Below, one piece after another: positions 40,279 through 48,781 of a stretch of DNA of 64,000 bases. How positions within the stretch are numbered: position 1 is the first letter of the stretch; each line of letters begins with the position of its first letter. The position numbers and the translations under genes are program-made. This DNA is from an uncultured Flavobacterium sp. (GTDB taxonomy: Bacteria > Bacteroidota > Bacteroidia > Flavobacteriales > Flavobacteriaceae): assembly GCF_963422545.1 (NCBI RefSeq), contig NZ_OY730231.1, positions 1 to 64,000 of the forward strand. The letters are read 5' to 3'. The notes beneath the pieces are model-generated. The model was not told where the DNA came from. It made no database searches and saw only the letters and a list, made by a program, of their open reading frames with translations.

Positions 40279-40899
40279 ATGGAATTTTCATCAAAATTAA
40301 TAGAAAAAGCAGTCAACGAAATGTCTCAATTACCAGGAATTGGTAAGAGAACAGCATTGCGATTGGTTCTTCATTTATTAAAACAACCAAAAGAACAAAC
40401 GGTTTTTTTATCTCAAGCACTATTAAACATGCGTGCAGATATTAAGTTTTGCGAAAGTTGTCACAATATTTCAGACACAAAAGTTTGTGAGATTTGTGCA
40501 AACGCAGCAAGAAATCATCAAACGATTTGTGTTGTTGAGGATATTCGTGATGTTATGGCTATTGAAAATACTGGTCAGTATAAAGGAATTTATCATGTTC
40601 TTGGTGGGAAAATTTCTCCAATTGAAGGTGTTGGCCCAAGTCAGTTGAATATTTCAAGTTTAGTCGAAAAAGTAAAATCAGGAAAAGTAGTAGAGATCAT
40701 TTTTGCTTTAAGTTCAACTATGGAAGGTGATACTACGAATTTTTATATTTATAAACAGATAGCCGAATCAGAAATTATAATTTCTACGATAGCAAGAGGT
40801 ATTTCTGTTGGCGATGAATTAGAATACGCAGACGAAATTACCCTCGGACGGAGTATTCTACATCGTATTCCGTTTGAAAAAACTTTCAAAAACAATTAA
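40279..40899 (+). CDS. recR: Recombination mediator RecR
   Basis: A 206-residue RecR, which with RecF/RecO loads RecA at gaps in DNA repair. The helix-hairpin-helix 'LPGIGKRTALRLVLHLL' (about residues 14-30), a four-cysteine zinc finger 'CESCHNISDTKVCEIC' (about 54-69) and a Toprim domain ('TICVVEDIRDVMAIENTGQYKGIYHVLGGKISPIEGVGPSQL') are all present, followed by the Walker-like C-terminal region. Length is normal. The very short leader suggests a leaderless or nearly leaderless mRNA. Confidence 0.96.
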   Translation: MEFSSKLIEKAVNEMSQLPGIGKRTALRLVLHLLKQPKEQTVFLSQALLNMRADIKFCESCHNISDTKVCEICANAARNHQTICVVEDIRDVMAIENTGQYKGIYHVLGGKISPIEGVGPSQLNISSLVEKVKSGKVVEIIFALSSTMEGDTTNFYIYKQIAESEIIISTIARGISVGDELEYADEITLGRSILHRIPFEKTFKNN

Positions 40900-40946
40900 A
40901 TATGCCCCAAACAAGATATAGATTTTCTGAAGATTAAAGGAAAAGC

Positions 40947-40954
40947 TATATTTG
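40947..40954 (+). promoter_or_regulatory. -7 promoter box at the head of the polysaccharide locus
   Basis: TATATTTG matches TAnnTTTG exactly and lies 18 nt before the wza start. The -33 region has only a T-run near 40924. It marks the left boundary of the export locus. Confidence 0.65.
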
Positions 40955-40971
40955 CGATAAAATCCCCAATA

Positions 40972-41766
40972 ATGACTAAAAACAGCTTTTTTATATTACT
41001 ATTAGCCAGTACACTATTTACATCTTGTATTCCTATAAAAGATTTGGTGTATTTGCAAAATAAAAACGTTTCTGGAGAACAAAATACTATTTCGGCAGTA
41101 GAGTCTAAACCATATAGATTGCAGGTAAATGATATTTTAAGTATCAGTATAAAAGCAATTGATCCTAAATTGGTTTCTATTTTCAGCACAACAGAAAATT
41201 CTTCAACAGTTAGTGGAAAAACAGAAGCGGCTTTGTATTTTGATGGATTTACAGTTGATGATCATGGTAATATTAGAATGCCAATTTTAGGAGAAATTAA
41301 TGTAATAGGTTATACGCCTGAAGAGGTTAGGATAGTAATTGAAAAAAAATTGCTTGAAGAATATTTTAAAACCGATGCAAATGTTTTTGTAACTGTCAAG
41401 TTAGCGGGCTTTAGATATACTATTAACGGTGAAGTTGGGAGTACCGGAACAAAAGTTTTGTTTAAAGAACATGTAAATATTATGGAGGCTATAGCTAACT
41501 CAGGTGATATCAATACGGTTGGGGATAGAAAAGCTGTTACAGTAATTCGCCAAACTCCAACTGGAGTATTGATGAGTAATATTGATCTTACAGATGTCAA
41601 TGTGATGAAATCTCCCTATTATTACCTACAGCCTAACGACTATATTTACGTAAAGCCTTTGAAACAAAAAACTTGGGGAACTGGCCAGACTGGTATACAG
41701 TCAATAGGTACTATAATTACTTTATTGTCATTAGCAACAACGGTATATTTAATTATCAAAAAATAA
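40972..41766 (+). CDS. wza: Polysaccharide export lipoprotein, Wza family (short form)
   Basis: A 264-residue outer-membrane export protein. Lipobox FTSC gives Cys19. A Poly_export domain ('YRLQVNDILSISIKAIDPK' to 'GNIRMPILGEINVIGYTPEEVRIVIEKKL', about 48-130) is followed by one SLBB domain ('FRYTINGEVGSTGTKVLFKEHVNIMEAIANSGDI', about 143-180) and a C-terminal hydrophobic helix (about 240-262), the amphipathic pore helix of Wza. The kinase/copolymerase gene comes 15 bp later, so the pair forms the first export module of the locus. Confidence 0.9.
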   Translation: MTKNSFFILLLASTLFTSCIPIKDLVYLQNKNVSGEQNTISAVESKPYRLQVNDILSISIKAIDPKLVSIFSTTENSSTVSGKTEAALYFDGFTVDDHGNIRMPILGEINVIGYTPEEVRIVIEKKLLEEYFKTDANVFVTVKLAGFRYTINGEVGSTGTKVLFKEHVNIMEAIANSGDINTVGDRKAVTVIRQTPTGVLMSNIDLTDVNVMKSPYYYLQPNDYIYVKPLKQKTWGTGQTGIQSIGTIITLLSLATTVYLIIKK

Positions 41767-41781
41767 AACTAAATTTAAAAG

Positions 41782-44223
41782 ATGTTAGATATAAAAGATT
41801 TTTCCATTTTTGAAAATCATTCAAGTTTTGATTTTAAAGGTTTTTTGTTGAAAATTGCCAGTTATTGGAAATGGTTTTTGGTTAGTTTGATAATTGCTTT
41901 TACGATTGCATATCAGGTAAATATTCGTAAAGAGAAAATTTACGGAATGCAGACGATGATTTCTATCAAAGAAGAAAGCAATCCGTTTTTTACGTCTAAT
42001 ACTAGTTTAGTTTTCAATTGGGGTGGAATTTCAGATCAAGTAAATGGGATTTCTACAATAATACAATCGCGTTCCCATAATGAATTGGTTGTGGATAAAT
42101 TGCAGTATTACATCGATTATCTGGAGCAGGGAGAATATAATTTAATTGATTCCTATGGAGCAGTTCCTTTTTATGTAAGTATTGATAAAGTAAAACCGCA
42201 GCTTGCAAATACTTTGATAAGTATTAAATTTCTTAGCGAAAATGAATATCAGATTCAAATTCCTTTTGAAAATAGTTCTGTTTCTTTAATTACATATTCT
42301 ACTAATACTTATAGTAATACTTCGGTTCAACCTACGATATTTACGAAAAAATATAAGGTTGGAGAGCAAGTTTCATTGCCATTTTTGAATTGGAAATTAC
42401 AGATAAATGATAATCCCGGTTTTTACAAAGGAAAAGAGTATTTTGTAAAATTTAATGATTTTGATGGAACAGTGTCCCAATATAGAGGTGTAAATGTTGA
42501 GAGCGATAAGGGCGGGGGTTCCCTGTTAACACTAAGCATGCAAGGTACAAATAAAGCCAGAATGGTAGAGTATTTGAATGCTACAGTAAGAATGCTGATC
42601 AAAATTCAATTGGACGGAAAAAATCAATTTGCAACAAACACCATTAGGTTTATTGATAGTACGTTAGTTGCAATGGAGTCGCAATTGAAACAGACAGGAA
42701 ATGAATTAAAAACTTTTCGAAAGGATAAAAATGTTTACGAAATAGAGGGAGGAGGCGCGAAGTTTTCTGACAAAATTATGGATTTTGATGTTGAACGAGA
42801 TCAGGTTACCAGAAAAATTGCGTATTATAATTCCTTAAAAGCGTATTTAAATAATAGTGTTGATTATTCAAGATTACCGGCACCTTCTGTTGCAGGAATT
42901 GAAGATCCAAATATTGTGGCAAATGTGTCAAAACTTATTGCGCTTTCTACTCAGAGATCTGAGATGGCTTATGCTGTAAAAAGTGATAAAATTTTTAAGG
43001 ATTTTGATAATCAAATGCGTGCAGTTAAAGATGTTCTGTTGGAGAATATTACAACAGCAAAAACATCATTGTTGTACGATTTGTCATTAGTTAATGCTAA
43101 AATTGGTGAAGCCGAAAGTACCGTAAAAAGACTTCCGGAAGAGCAACAAGAATTGCTAAAAATACAAAGGAAGTACGATTTAAATGATAATATTTATACT
43201 GAATTTCTTAAGAAACGAAATGAGGCAGAGATTGTAAAGGCGTCTAATTTATCTGATATTCATTTTATTGATTCGGCAAAAGATATAGGAGGAGGATTGG
43301 TTGGTCCTAAAACTTCTGCGAATTATATACTTGCATTGTTTTTAGGAGTATTAATGCCCTTGCTATTTGTTTTTGTATTGTTTTTTATCAATAATTCGAT
43401 TCAGAATGCAGATGATGTTAGTAAATTAACAGATATACCACTAATAGGAGTTGTTGGAGTTAATAAAGACGCTGTCAGTCTTGCTGTTTTTGATAAGCCA
43501 AAATCAGCACTTTCTGAAGCTTTTAGAGGAATTCGTTCCTCATTGCAGTTTTTGTACAAAAGACAACAAGTAAGTGGTTCAAAAACATTAATGATAACTT
43601 CTTCTATCAGTGGAGAAGGAAAGACATTTTGTTCAATAAATATTGCTACTGTTTTTGCTTTAAGTGAAAAGAAAACGGTTGTTATTGGATTAGATTTAAG
43701 AAAGCCGAGATTAGCAGAAGAGTTTAATTTAACCAATCAATTGGGGGTAGTAAACTATTTGATTAAACAAAATAGTTTGGATGAAATTATTAATAGAACA
43801 CAAATTCCAAATCTTGACGTTATTCTTTCTGGTCCAGTTCCGCCAAATCCTTCTGAATTAATTTTGAGTGAGGCTATGAAGGAAATGATAGATGAATTAA
43901 AACAAAAGTATGATTATGTTATTTTGGATACTCCGCCTGTTGGTCTTGTGTCAGATGCATTAGAATTAGTTCAGTATGCTGATGTAACACTTTATATAGT
44001 TAGACAAAACTATACGAAAAAAGAGATGATAGCGTTACTAAATACTAGAGTCAAAAGAGGTGAACTAAATAACGCAAGTATTGTTTTGAATGGTTATGAA
44101 AATAAAGCAAAATATGGTTCATCATATGGTTATGGCTATGGGGTTTATTCAAACGGATATCATGATGAAGTAGTTAAATTAAGTTTGTGGAAGACTATTT
44201 TAAATAAATTCAATAAAAAATAA
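41782..44223 (+). CDS. wzc: Tyrosine kinase/chain-length regulator, Wzc type
   Basis: An 813-residue inner-membrane polysaccharide copolymerase fused to a BY-kinase. Two transmembrane segments (about 30-50 and 520-540) border a periplasmic Wzz domain with coiled coil. The kinase has Walker A SISGEGKT with Lys614, the A' segment 'VVIGLDLRKPR' and Walker B 'YDYVILDTPPVG'. The C-terminus is a tyrosine cluster (six Tyr within about 20 residues near 'SSYGYGYGVYSNGYH'), which such kinases autophosphorylate in cyclic control of export. It is directly downstream of the short Wza. Confidence 0.93.
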   Translation: MLDIKDFSIFENHSSFDFKGFLLKIASYWKWFLVSLIIAFTIAYQVNIRKEKIYGMQTMISIKEESNPFFTSNTSLVFNWGGISDQVNGISTIIQSRSHNELVVDKLQYYIDYLEQGEYNLIDSYGAVPFYVSIDKVKPQLANTLISIKFLSENEYQIQIPFENSSVSLITYSTNTYSNTSVQPTIFTKKYKVGEQVSLPFLNWKLQINDNPGFYKGKEYFVKFNDFDGTVSQYRGVNVESDKGGGSLLTLSMQGTNKARMVEYLNATVRMLIKIQLDGKNQFATNTIRFIDSTLVAMESQLKQTGNELKTFRKDKNVYEIEGGGAKFSDKIMDFDVERDQVTRKIAYYNSLKAYLNNSVDYSRLPAPSVAGIEDPNIVANVSKLIALSTQRSEMAYAVKSDKIFKDFDNQMRAVKDVLLENITTAKTSLLYDLSLVNAKIGEAESTVKRLPEEQQELLKIQRKYDLNDNIYTEFLKKRNEAEIVKASNLSDIHFIDSAKDIGGGLVGPKTSANYILALFLGVLMPLLFVFVLFFINNSIQNADDVSKLTDIPLIGVVGVNKDAVSLAVFDKPKSALSEAFRGIRSSLQFLYKRQQVSGSKTLMITSSISGEGKTFCSINIATVFALSEKKTVVIGLDLRKPRLAEEFNLTNQLGVVNYLIKQNSLDEIINRTQIPNLDVILSGPVPPNPSELILSEAMKEMIDELKQKYDYVILDTPPVGLVSDALELVQYADVTLYIVRQNYTKKEMIALLNTRVKRGELNNASIVLNGYENKAKYGSSYGYGYGVYSNGYHDEVVKLSLWKTILNKFNKK

Positions 44224-44233
44224 TTTGAATTAA

Positions 44234-45217
44234 ATGAATGAATTATCTCAAAATACAATTTTAATTACGGGCGGAGCTGGTTTTATTGGGTCAAATTTAT
44301 GCGAGTATTTCTTAGGAATTGGTCATAAAGTAATTTGTCTGGATAATTTTTCGACAGGCCATCGTCATAATTTGAAAGATTTTATAAGGAATCCTAATTT
44401 TAAATTAATTGAAGGAGATATTCGAAATATTGCTCATTGTGTTTTAGCTGTTGAAGGAGTGGATTATGTTTTGCATCAAGCTGCTTTAGGTTCGGTTCCA
44501 AGATCTATAAATGATCCAATTACGACAAATGATGTAAATGTATCGGGTTTTTTGAATATGTTGGTTGCTTCTCGTGATGCTAAAGTAAAGCGTTTTGTAT
44601 ATGCAGCAAGTTCTTCAACTTATGGAGATTCTGAAGGATTGCCAAAAGTAGAAGATGTTATTGGAAAACCATTGTCACCATATGCGATTACAAAATATGT
44701 AAACGAATTATATGCTGAAATTTTTAGCAGAGCTTACGGGTTAGAAACAATAGGATTGAGATATTTTAACGTTTTTGGACGTAAACAAGATCCTAATGGA
44801 GCCTATGCTGCAGTGATTCCTAAATTTGTCATGCAATTGATAAAACATGAAAGTCCTGTGATTAATGGAGATGGGAATTATTCTCGTGATTTTACCTATA
44901 TAGATAATGTAATTCAGATGAACGAATTGGCTATATCAAGTCAGAATCCTGATGCAATTAATACAGTTTACAACACAGCATTTGGTGATCGAAACACATT
45001 AAATGATTTGATTGGATATTTGAAAAAATATTTATCTGAATTTGATTCTAAAATTGCAGATGTTGAAGTTGTTTATGGAGTGAATAGAGCGGGAGATATT
45101 CCGCACTCACTGGCAAGTATTGATAAAGCAAAAACAGTATTAGGGTATAATCCAGAATATTCTTTGCAAGATGGGTTGAAAGAAGCAGTGAGTTGGTATT
45201 GGAATAATTTGAAATAA
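44234..45217 (+). CDS. NAD-dependent UDP-hexose C4-epimerase, TviC/WbpP/GNE-like
   Basis: A 327-residue extended SDR. The nucleotide motif GGAGFIGSN is at residues 12-20, the catalytic Tyr150 and Lys154 are in 'YAITK', and 'AALGSVPRSINDPITTNDVNVSG' plus 'YFNVFGRKQDPNGAYAAVIPKF' match the UDP-GlcNAc 4-epimerases of the Vi/WbpP group. These make UDP-GalNAc (or its uronic acid form). It is followed after 28 bp by a UDP-sugar dehydrogenase. The precise substrate (GlcNAc or GlcNAcA) is inferred from the group. Confidence 0.88.
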   Translation: MNELSQNTILITGGAGFIGSNLCEYFLGIGHKVICLDNFSTGHRHNLKDFIRNPNFKLIEGDIRNIAHCVLAVEGVDYVLHQAALGSVPRSINDPITTNDVNVSGFLNMLVASRDAKVKRFVYAASSSTYGDSEGLPKVEDVIGKPLSPYAITKYVNELYAEIFSRAYGLETIGLRYFNVFGRKQDPNGAYAAVIPKFVMQLIKHESPVINGDGNYSRDFTYIDNVIQMNELAISSQNPDAINTVYNTAFGDRNTLNDLIGYLKKYLSEFDSKIADVEVVYGVNRAGDIPHSLASIDKAKTVLGYNPEYSLQDGLKEAVSWYWNNLK

Positions 45218-45245
45218 AAAAGAGATTAAGATAATAGTATATTAA

Positions 45246-46637
45246 ATGAAAATCATAAAAATTTGTTGCATTGGAGCAGGTTATGTTGGTGGGCCAACAA
45301 TGGCAGTAATTGCTCAAAAATGTCCAAATATTCAAGTCACTGTTGTCGATTTGAACGAACAAAGAATTAAAGATTGGAATGATCCAAATACAGATAATAT
45401 CCCAATATATGAACCGGGACTTTCAGAAATAGTAGCTGAGGCTAGGGGACGAAATCTTTTCTTTTCGACAGAAGTAGAAAAAGCAATTGATGAAGCCCAG
45501 GTAATTTTTATTTCAGTTAATACTCCAACCAAAACTTACGGTAAAGGAAAAGGTATGGCTGCAGATTTAAAGTATATAGAACTTTGTGCCAGACAAATTG
45601 CAAAAGTAGCCAAGGAAAATAAAATCGTTGTTGAGAAATCAACACTTCCCGTGAGAACTGCTGAGGCAATAAAAAGTATTTTAGATAATACCGGAAATGG
45701 AGTTCAGTTCCAGATTTTGTCAAATCCTGAATTTTTGGCTGAAGGAACTGCTGTTACAGATTTATTAAATCCAGATAGAATTTTAATTGGTGGAGATTCA
45801 ACACCAGAAGGCGAAGAAGCAATTAATGCTTTAGTTGATGTTTATGCAAATTGGGTAAGTAAAGATAAAATCCTGACGACAAATGTTTGGTCTTCAGAAT
45901 TGTCTAAGCTAACTGCAAATGCATTTTTAGCGCAACGCATTTCGTCTATAAATGCAATGTCTGAATTATGTGAAAAAACTGGTGCCGATGTAAATGAGGT
46001 TGCTAAAGCAATAGGTATGGATAGCCGAATTGGATCTAAATTTCTAAAAGCTTCAGTTGGGTTTGGTGGTTCGTGTTTCCAAAAAGATATCTTGAATTTA
46101 GTTTATATTGCAAAATCATATGGATTAAGAGAAGTTGCTGATTATTGGGAGCAGGTTATTATTATGAATGATTATCAGAAAAGAAGGTTTTCAAATAAAA
46201 TAGTTCAGACACTTTACAATACTGTTGCCGATAAGAAAATAACGTTTTTAGGATGGGCTTTCAAAAAAGACACAAATGATACTCGAGAATCTGCTGCAAT
46301 ATACATTGCTGATGATTTGATTAATGAACAGGCACAAATTTCTGTTTACGATCCGAAAGTTTCAAGAAATAAAATGTTGAATGATCTGAATTATTTAGAA
46401 ACAAGAATAGTTGATGAAAATAGTAATGCACTATCAACATTTGATAATGCTTATGAAGCTTGTAAAGGTGCTCATGCTATTGCAGTTTTAACTGAATGGG
46501 ATGAATTTACAACTTATGATTGGCGAAAAATTTATGATTCGATGCATAAGCCAGCATTCCTTTTTGATGGTAGGAATATATTGAACTCAAAAGAAATGGA
46601 ATCAATAGGATTTGTCTACAAAGGAATTGGTTCGTAG
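45246..46637 (+). CDS. ugd: UDP-glucose 6-dehydrogenase, eukaryote-like form
   Basis: A 463-residue enzyme that oxidises UDP-glucose to UDP-glucuronate with NAD+. The opening 'IKICCIGAGYVGGPTMAVIAQKCP' and 'NTPTKTYGKGKGMAADLKYIE' are much closer to animal and plant UGDH than to the short bacterial Ugd. The nucleophile Cys277 is in 'GFGGSCFQKDI', next to the position of Cys276 in human UGDH. 'FLGWAFKKDTNDTRES' marks the C-terminal domain. It supplies UDP-GlcA for the polysaccharide. Confidence 0.93.
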   Translation: MKIIKICCIGAGYVGGPTMAVIAQKCPNIQVTVVDLNEQRIKDWNDPNTDNIPIYEPGLSEIVAEARGRNLFFSTEVEKAIDEAQVIFISVNTPTKTYGKGKGMAADLKYIELCARQIAKVAKENKIVVEKSTLPVRTAEAIKSILDNTGNGVQFQILSNPEFLAEGTAVTDLLNPDRILIGGDSTPEGEEAINALVDVYANWVSKDKILTTNVWSSELSKLTANAFLAQRISSINAMSELCEKTGADVNEVAKAIGMDSRIGSKFLKASVGFGGSCFQKDILNLVYIAKSYGLREVADYWEQVIIMNDYQKRRFSNKIVQTLYNTVADKKITFLGWAFKKDTNDTRESAAIYIADDLINEQAQISVYDPKVSRNKMLNDLNYLETRIVDENSNALSTFDNAYEACKGAHAIAVLTEWDEFTTYDWRKIYDSMHKPAFLFDGRNILNSKEMESIGFVYKGIGS

Positions 46638-46714
46638 TTGAAAATTTATTGAAGTAGAGTTTAATATGAAGGAGAGATGGGTTTAAAAGTTTTATTTCAA
46701 TAAAAAGAGAAAAG

Positions 46715-47179
46715 ATGAATTGGTATGTAGTGTATACGAAACCTAAATGGGAGAAAAAAGTTGCAGAAAAGCTTAATCAGATTGGGATAGAATGTTATTG
46801 TCCATTAATTACCCAAATAAAAGAGTGGTCTGATAGAAAAAAGAAGGTTGAAGTGCCGCTTTTTAACTCATATGTGTTTGTGCAATTAGAGAATGTTGAT
46901 CGAAATTCTGTTTTTCAGATAGCGGGTGTAGTACGATATTTGTTTTGGCTCGGAAAGCCTGCGATTGTTAGAGATGAAGAAATTAATATTATAAAAAAGA
47001 GCCTGATGGCTTCAAATATAAGTGATATTTCAGTTAATTCAATTCAACCTGGGGATCGTATTAAATTGGAAACAGGAGCTTTTAGTAATCAAGATGCGAT
47101 AGTTCAGGAGGTTTCTAATACTCATTATATATTAGTTTTAGAATCTTTAGGGTGTGTGCTTAAAATAAAATACAAATAA
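46715..47179 (+). CDS. Transcription antiterminator, UpxY/NusG-like
   Basis: A 154-residue NusG paralogue. The NGN domain ('WYVVYTKPKWEKKVAEKLNQIGIECYCPL', 'PLFNSYVFVQL', 'VVRYLFWLGKPAIVRDEEI', about 3-85) is followed by a KOW domain ('QPGDRIKLETGAFSNQDAIV', about 108-130). Dedicated paralogues of this kind (UpxY in Bacteroides, RfaH elsewhere) let RNA polymerase read through long capsule operons. It sits inside the locus, 256 bp before a strong promoter and the next gene. A downstream UpxZ-type inhibitor gene is not seen. Confidence 0.88.
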   Translation: MNWYVVYTKPKWEKKVAEKLNQIGIECYCPLITQIKEWSDRKKKVEVPLFNSYVFVQLENVDRNSVFQIAGVVRYLFWLGKPAIVRDEEINIIKKSLMASNISDISVNSIQPGDRIKLETGAFSNQDAIVQEVSNTHYILVLESLGCVLKIKYK

Positions 47180-47337
47180 CAGAGTTATAGTGTAGCTATT
47201 ATAAATTAAAACAGAAGATGAAATTTCTTTATTTTGAGATTTTATTTTTTGTTTTTTTTATACATGCTGATTAATAGAGGGTTGATGTTTTTGAGTTTTT
47301 TTTAATAGTCCATTTTCTAGTATTATAGGAAACCGTA

Positions 47338-47368
47338 TTGAATAAATTGACTTAATGTGTTATATTTG
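47338..47368 (+). promoter_or_regulatory. Strong internal promoter of the polysaccharide locus
   Basis: TTG at 47338-47340 and TATATTTG at 47361-47368 are 20 nt apart, full consensus. The predicted leader of about 65 nt contains a small GC hairpin (CGGC-GAA-GCCG, about 47415-47425). Its position directly after the antiterminator gene suggests that the leader is the UpxY loading site. Confidence 0.75.
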
Positions 47369-47379
47369 CCGAAAATGAA

Positions 47380-47425
47380 TTTTGAGTATCTGTGTCAAGC
47401 CTTTGTGACTCAGAGCGGCGAAGCC
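47380..47425 (+). repeat. Phrase-like leader sequence with short GC hairpin
   Basis: The stretch has ctgtgtca and tgactcag in near-inverted order, then gcggcgaagccg with a 4-bp stem. It resembles the 'ctttgtgactc' phrases of other Flavobacterium spacers (recall). Whether it matters to antitermination is unknown. Confidence 0.35.
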
Positions 47426-47435
47426 GTGAATTGTA

Positions 47436-48749
47436 ATGAACGAAGTGGATAAAAAACAGTATAAATTGGATGAAAACATAAAAGTAGCCGTTATCGGTTT
47501 AGGTTATGTTGGTTTACCTTTGGCCAGATTATTTGCTACGAAATATGCAGTTGTCGGATTTGATATAAATGAAGCCAGAGTTTCTTCGCTTAAATCAGGT
47601 ATAGATACAACATTAGAAGTCGATGACGAAACTTTACAAAAAGTTTTAGTTGATAGCCGTAATTCTAAAGTGGGGCTGTATTGTACTAGTTATTTGGACG
47701 ATATAGCAGATTGTAATTATTTCATAGTAACGGTTCCAACTCCCGTTGATAAAAATAATCGTCCTGATTTAACTCCTTTATATAAATCGAGTGAGTCAGT
47801 TGGTAAAATTTTGAAAAAAGGAGATGTTGTAATTTATGAATCTACTGTTTATCCAGGAGTAACTGAAGAACAATGTGTGCCGGTTTTGGAAAAAGTCTCA
47901 GGATTGAAATTTAATAAAGACTTCTTTGCAGGTTATTCGCCTGAGAGAATAAATCCAGGAGATAAAGAACATACAGTAGAAAAAATTCTTAAAGTAACCT
48001 CAGGTTCAACTCCAGAAATAGGATTAAAAGTCGATGCGCTTTACAAATCTGTAATTACGGCAGGTACCTACTTAGCTCCAACGATTAAAGTTGCAGAAGC
48101 AGCTAAGGTTATCGAAAATTCCCAAAGAGATATAAATATTGCTTTTGTAAATGAATTAGCTAAAATATTCAATTTAATGAATATTGATACCCAAGAGGTA
48201 TTAGCGGCAGCTTCTACAAAATGGAACTTTTTACCTTTTAAGCCGGGATTAGTTGGAGGACATTGTATAGGTGTTGACCCTTATTATTTAGCACAAAGAG
48301 CACAAGAGTTTGGATATCATCCTGAAATAATTTTAGCAGGAAGACGTTTGAATGACAGTATGGGAGAATATATAGCTTCACAGGTTGTTAAGTTAATGAT
48401 AAAAAAAGGTATTTCTGTAAACGGAGCAAGTCTTCTAATGTTAGGAATTACTTTTAAAGAAAACTGTCCAGATGTCCGTAATACTAAAATTGTTGATGTT
48501 ATAAAGGCATTAAATGAATACGGAATAATAGTTACAATATTCGATCCTTTAGCAAACATTGAAGAAGTTAAAAAAGAATACAAATTAAATACTATTAATT
48601 CGCTATCAAATGAAAAATTCGATGCTATAGTTTTAGGCGTAGCACATAAGGAATTTTTAAAATTAAATTTTTCGAAATTACAAAAAGATAATAGTTTATT
48701 ATATGATGTTAAAGGGGTTTTAGGTGCAACAGCTGATAATAGGCTATAG
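47436..48749 (+). CDS. Nucleotide-sugar dehydrogenase, TviB/WbpA/WbpO-like
   Basis: A 437-residue UDP-sugar 6-dehydrogenase. 'KVAVIGLGYVGLPLARLFATKY' is the NAD domain, 'GYSPERINPGDKEHTVEKILKVTSG' the central domain, and 'GLVGGHCIGVDPYYLAQRAQEFGY' carries the nucleophile Cys277. The VGGHCIGVDPYYL form is that of UDP-GlcNAc/GalNAc/ManNAc dehydrogenases, not of UDP-glucose dehydrogenase. Together with the epimerase at 44234 it could give UDP-GalNAcA, as TviB and TviC do. It is the first gene after the internal promoter. Confidence 0.9.
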   Translation: MNEVDKKQYKLDENIKVAVIGLGYVGLPLARLFATKYAVVGFDINEARVSSLKSGIDTTLEVDDETLQKVLVDSRNSKVGLYCTSYLDDIADCNYFIVTVPTPVDKNNRPDLTPLYKSSESVGKILKKGDVVIYESTVYPGVTEEQCVPVLEKVSGLKFNKDFFAGYSPERINPGDKEHTVEKILKVTSGSTPEIGLKVDALYKSVITAGTYLAPTIKVAEAAKVIENSQRDINIAFVNELAKIFNLMNIDTQEVLAAASTKWNFLPFKPGLVGGHCIGVDPYYLAQRAQEFGYHPEIILAGRRLNDSMGEYIASQVVKLMIKKGISVNGASLLMLGITFKENCPDVRNTKIVDVIKALNEYGIIVTIFDPLANIEEVKKEYKLNTINSLSNEKFDAIVLGVAHKEFLKLNFSKLQKDNSLLYDVKGVLGATADNRL

Positions 48750-48781
48750 TGCTTTTTAACCTTTTTTAATTTTAAGGAAAA

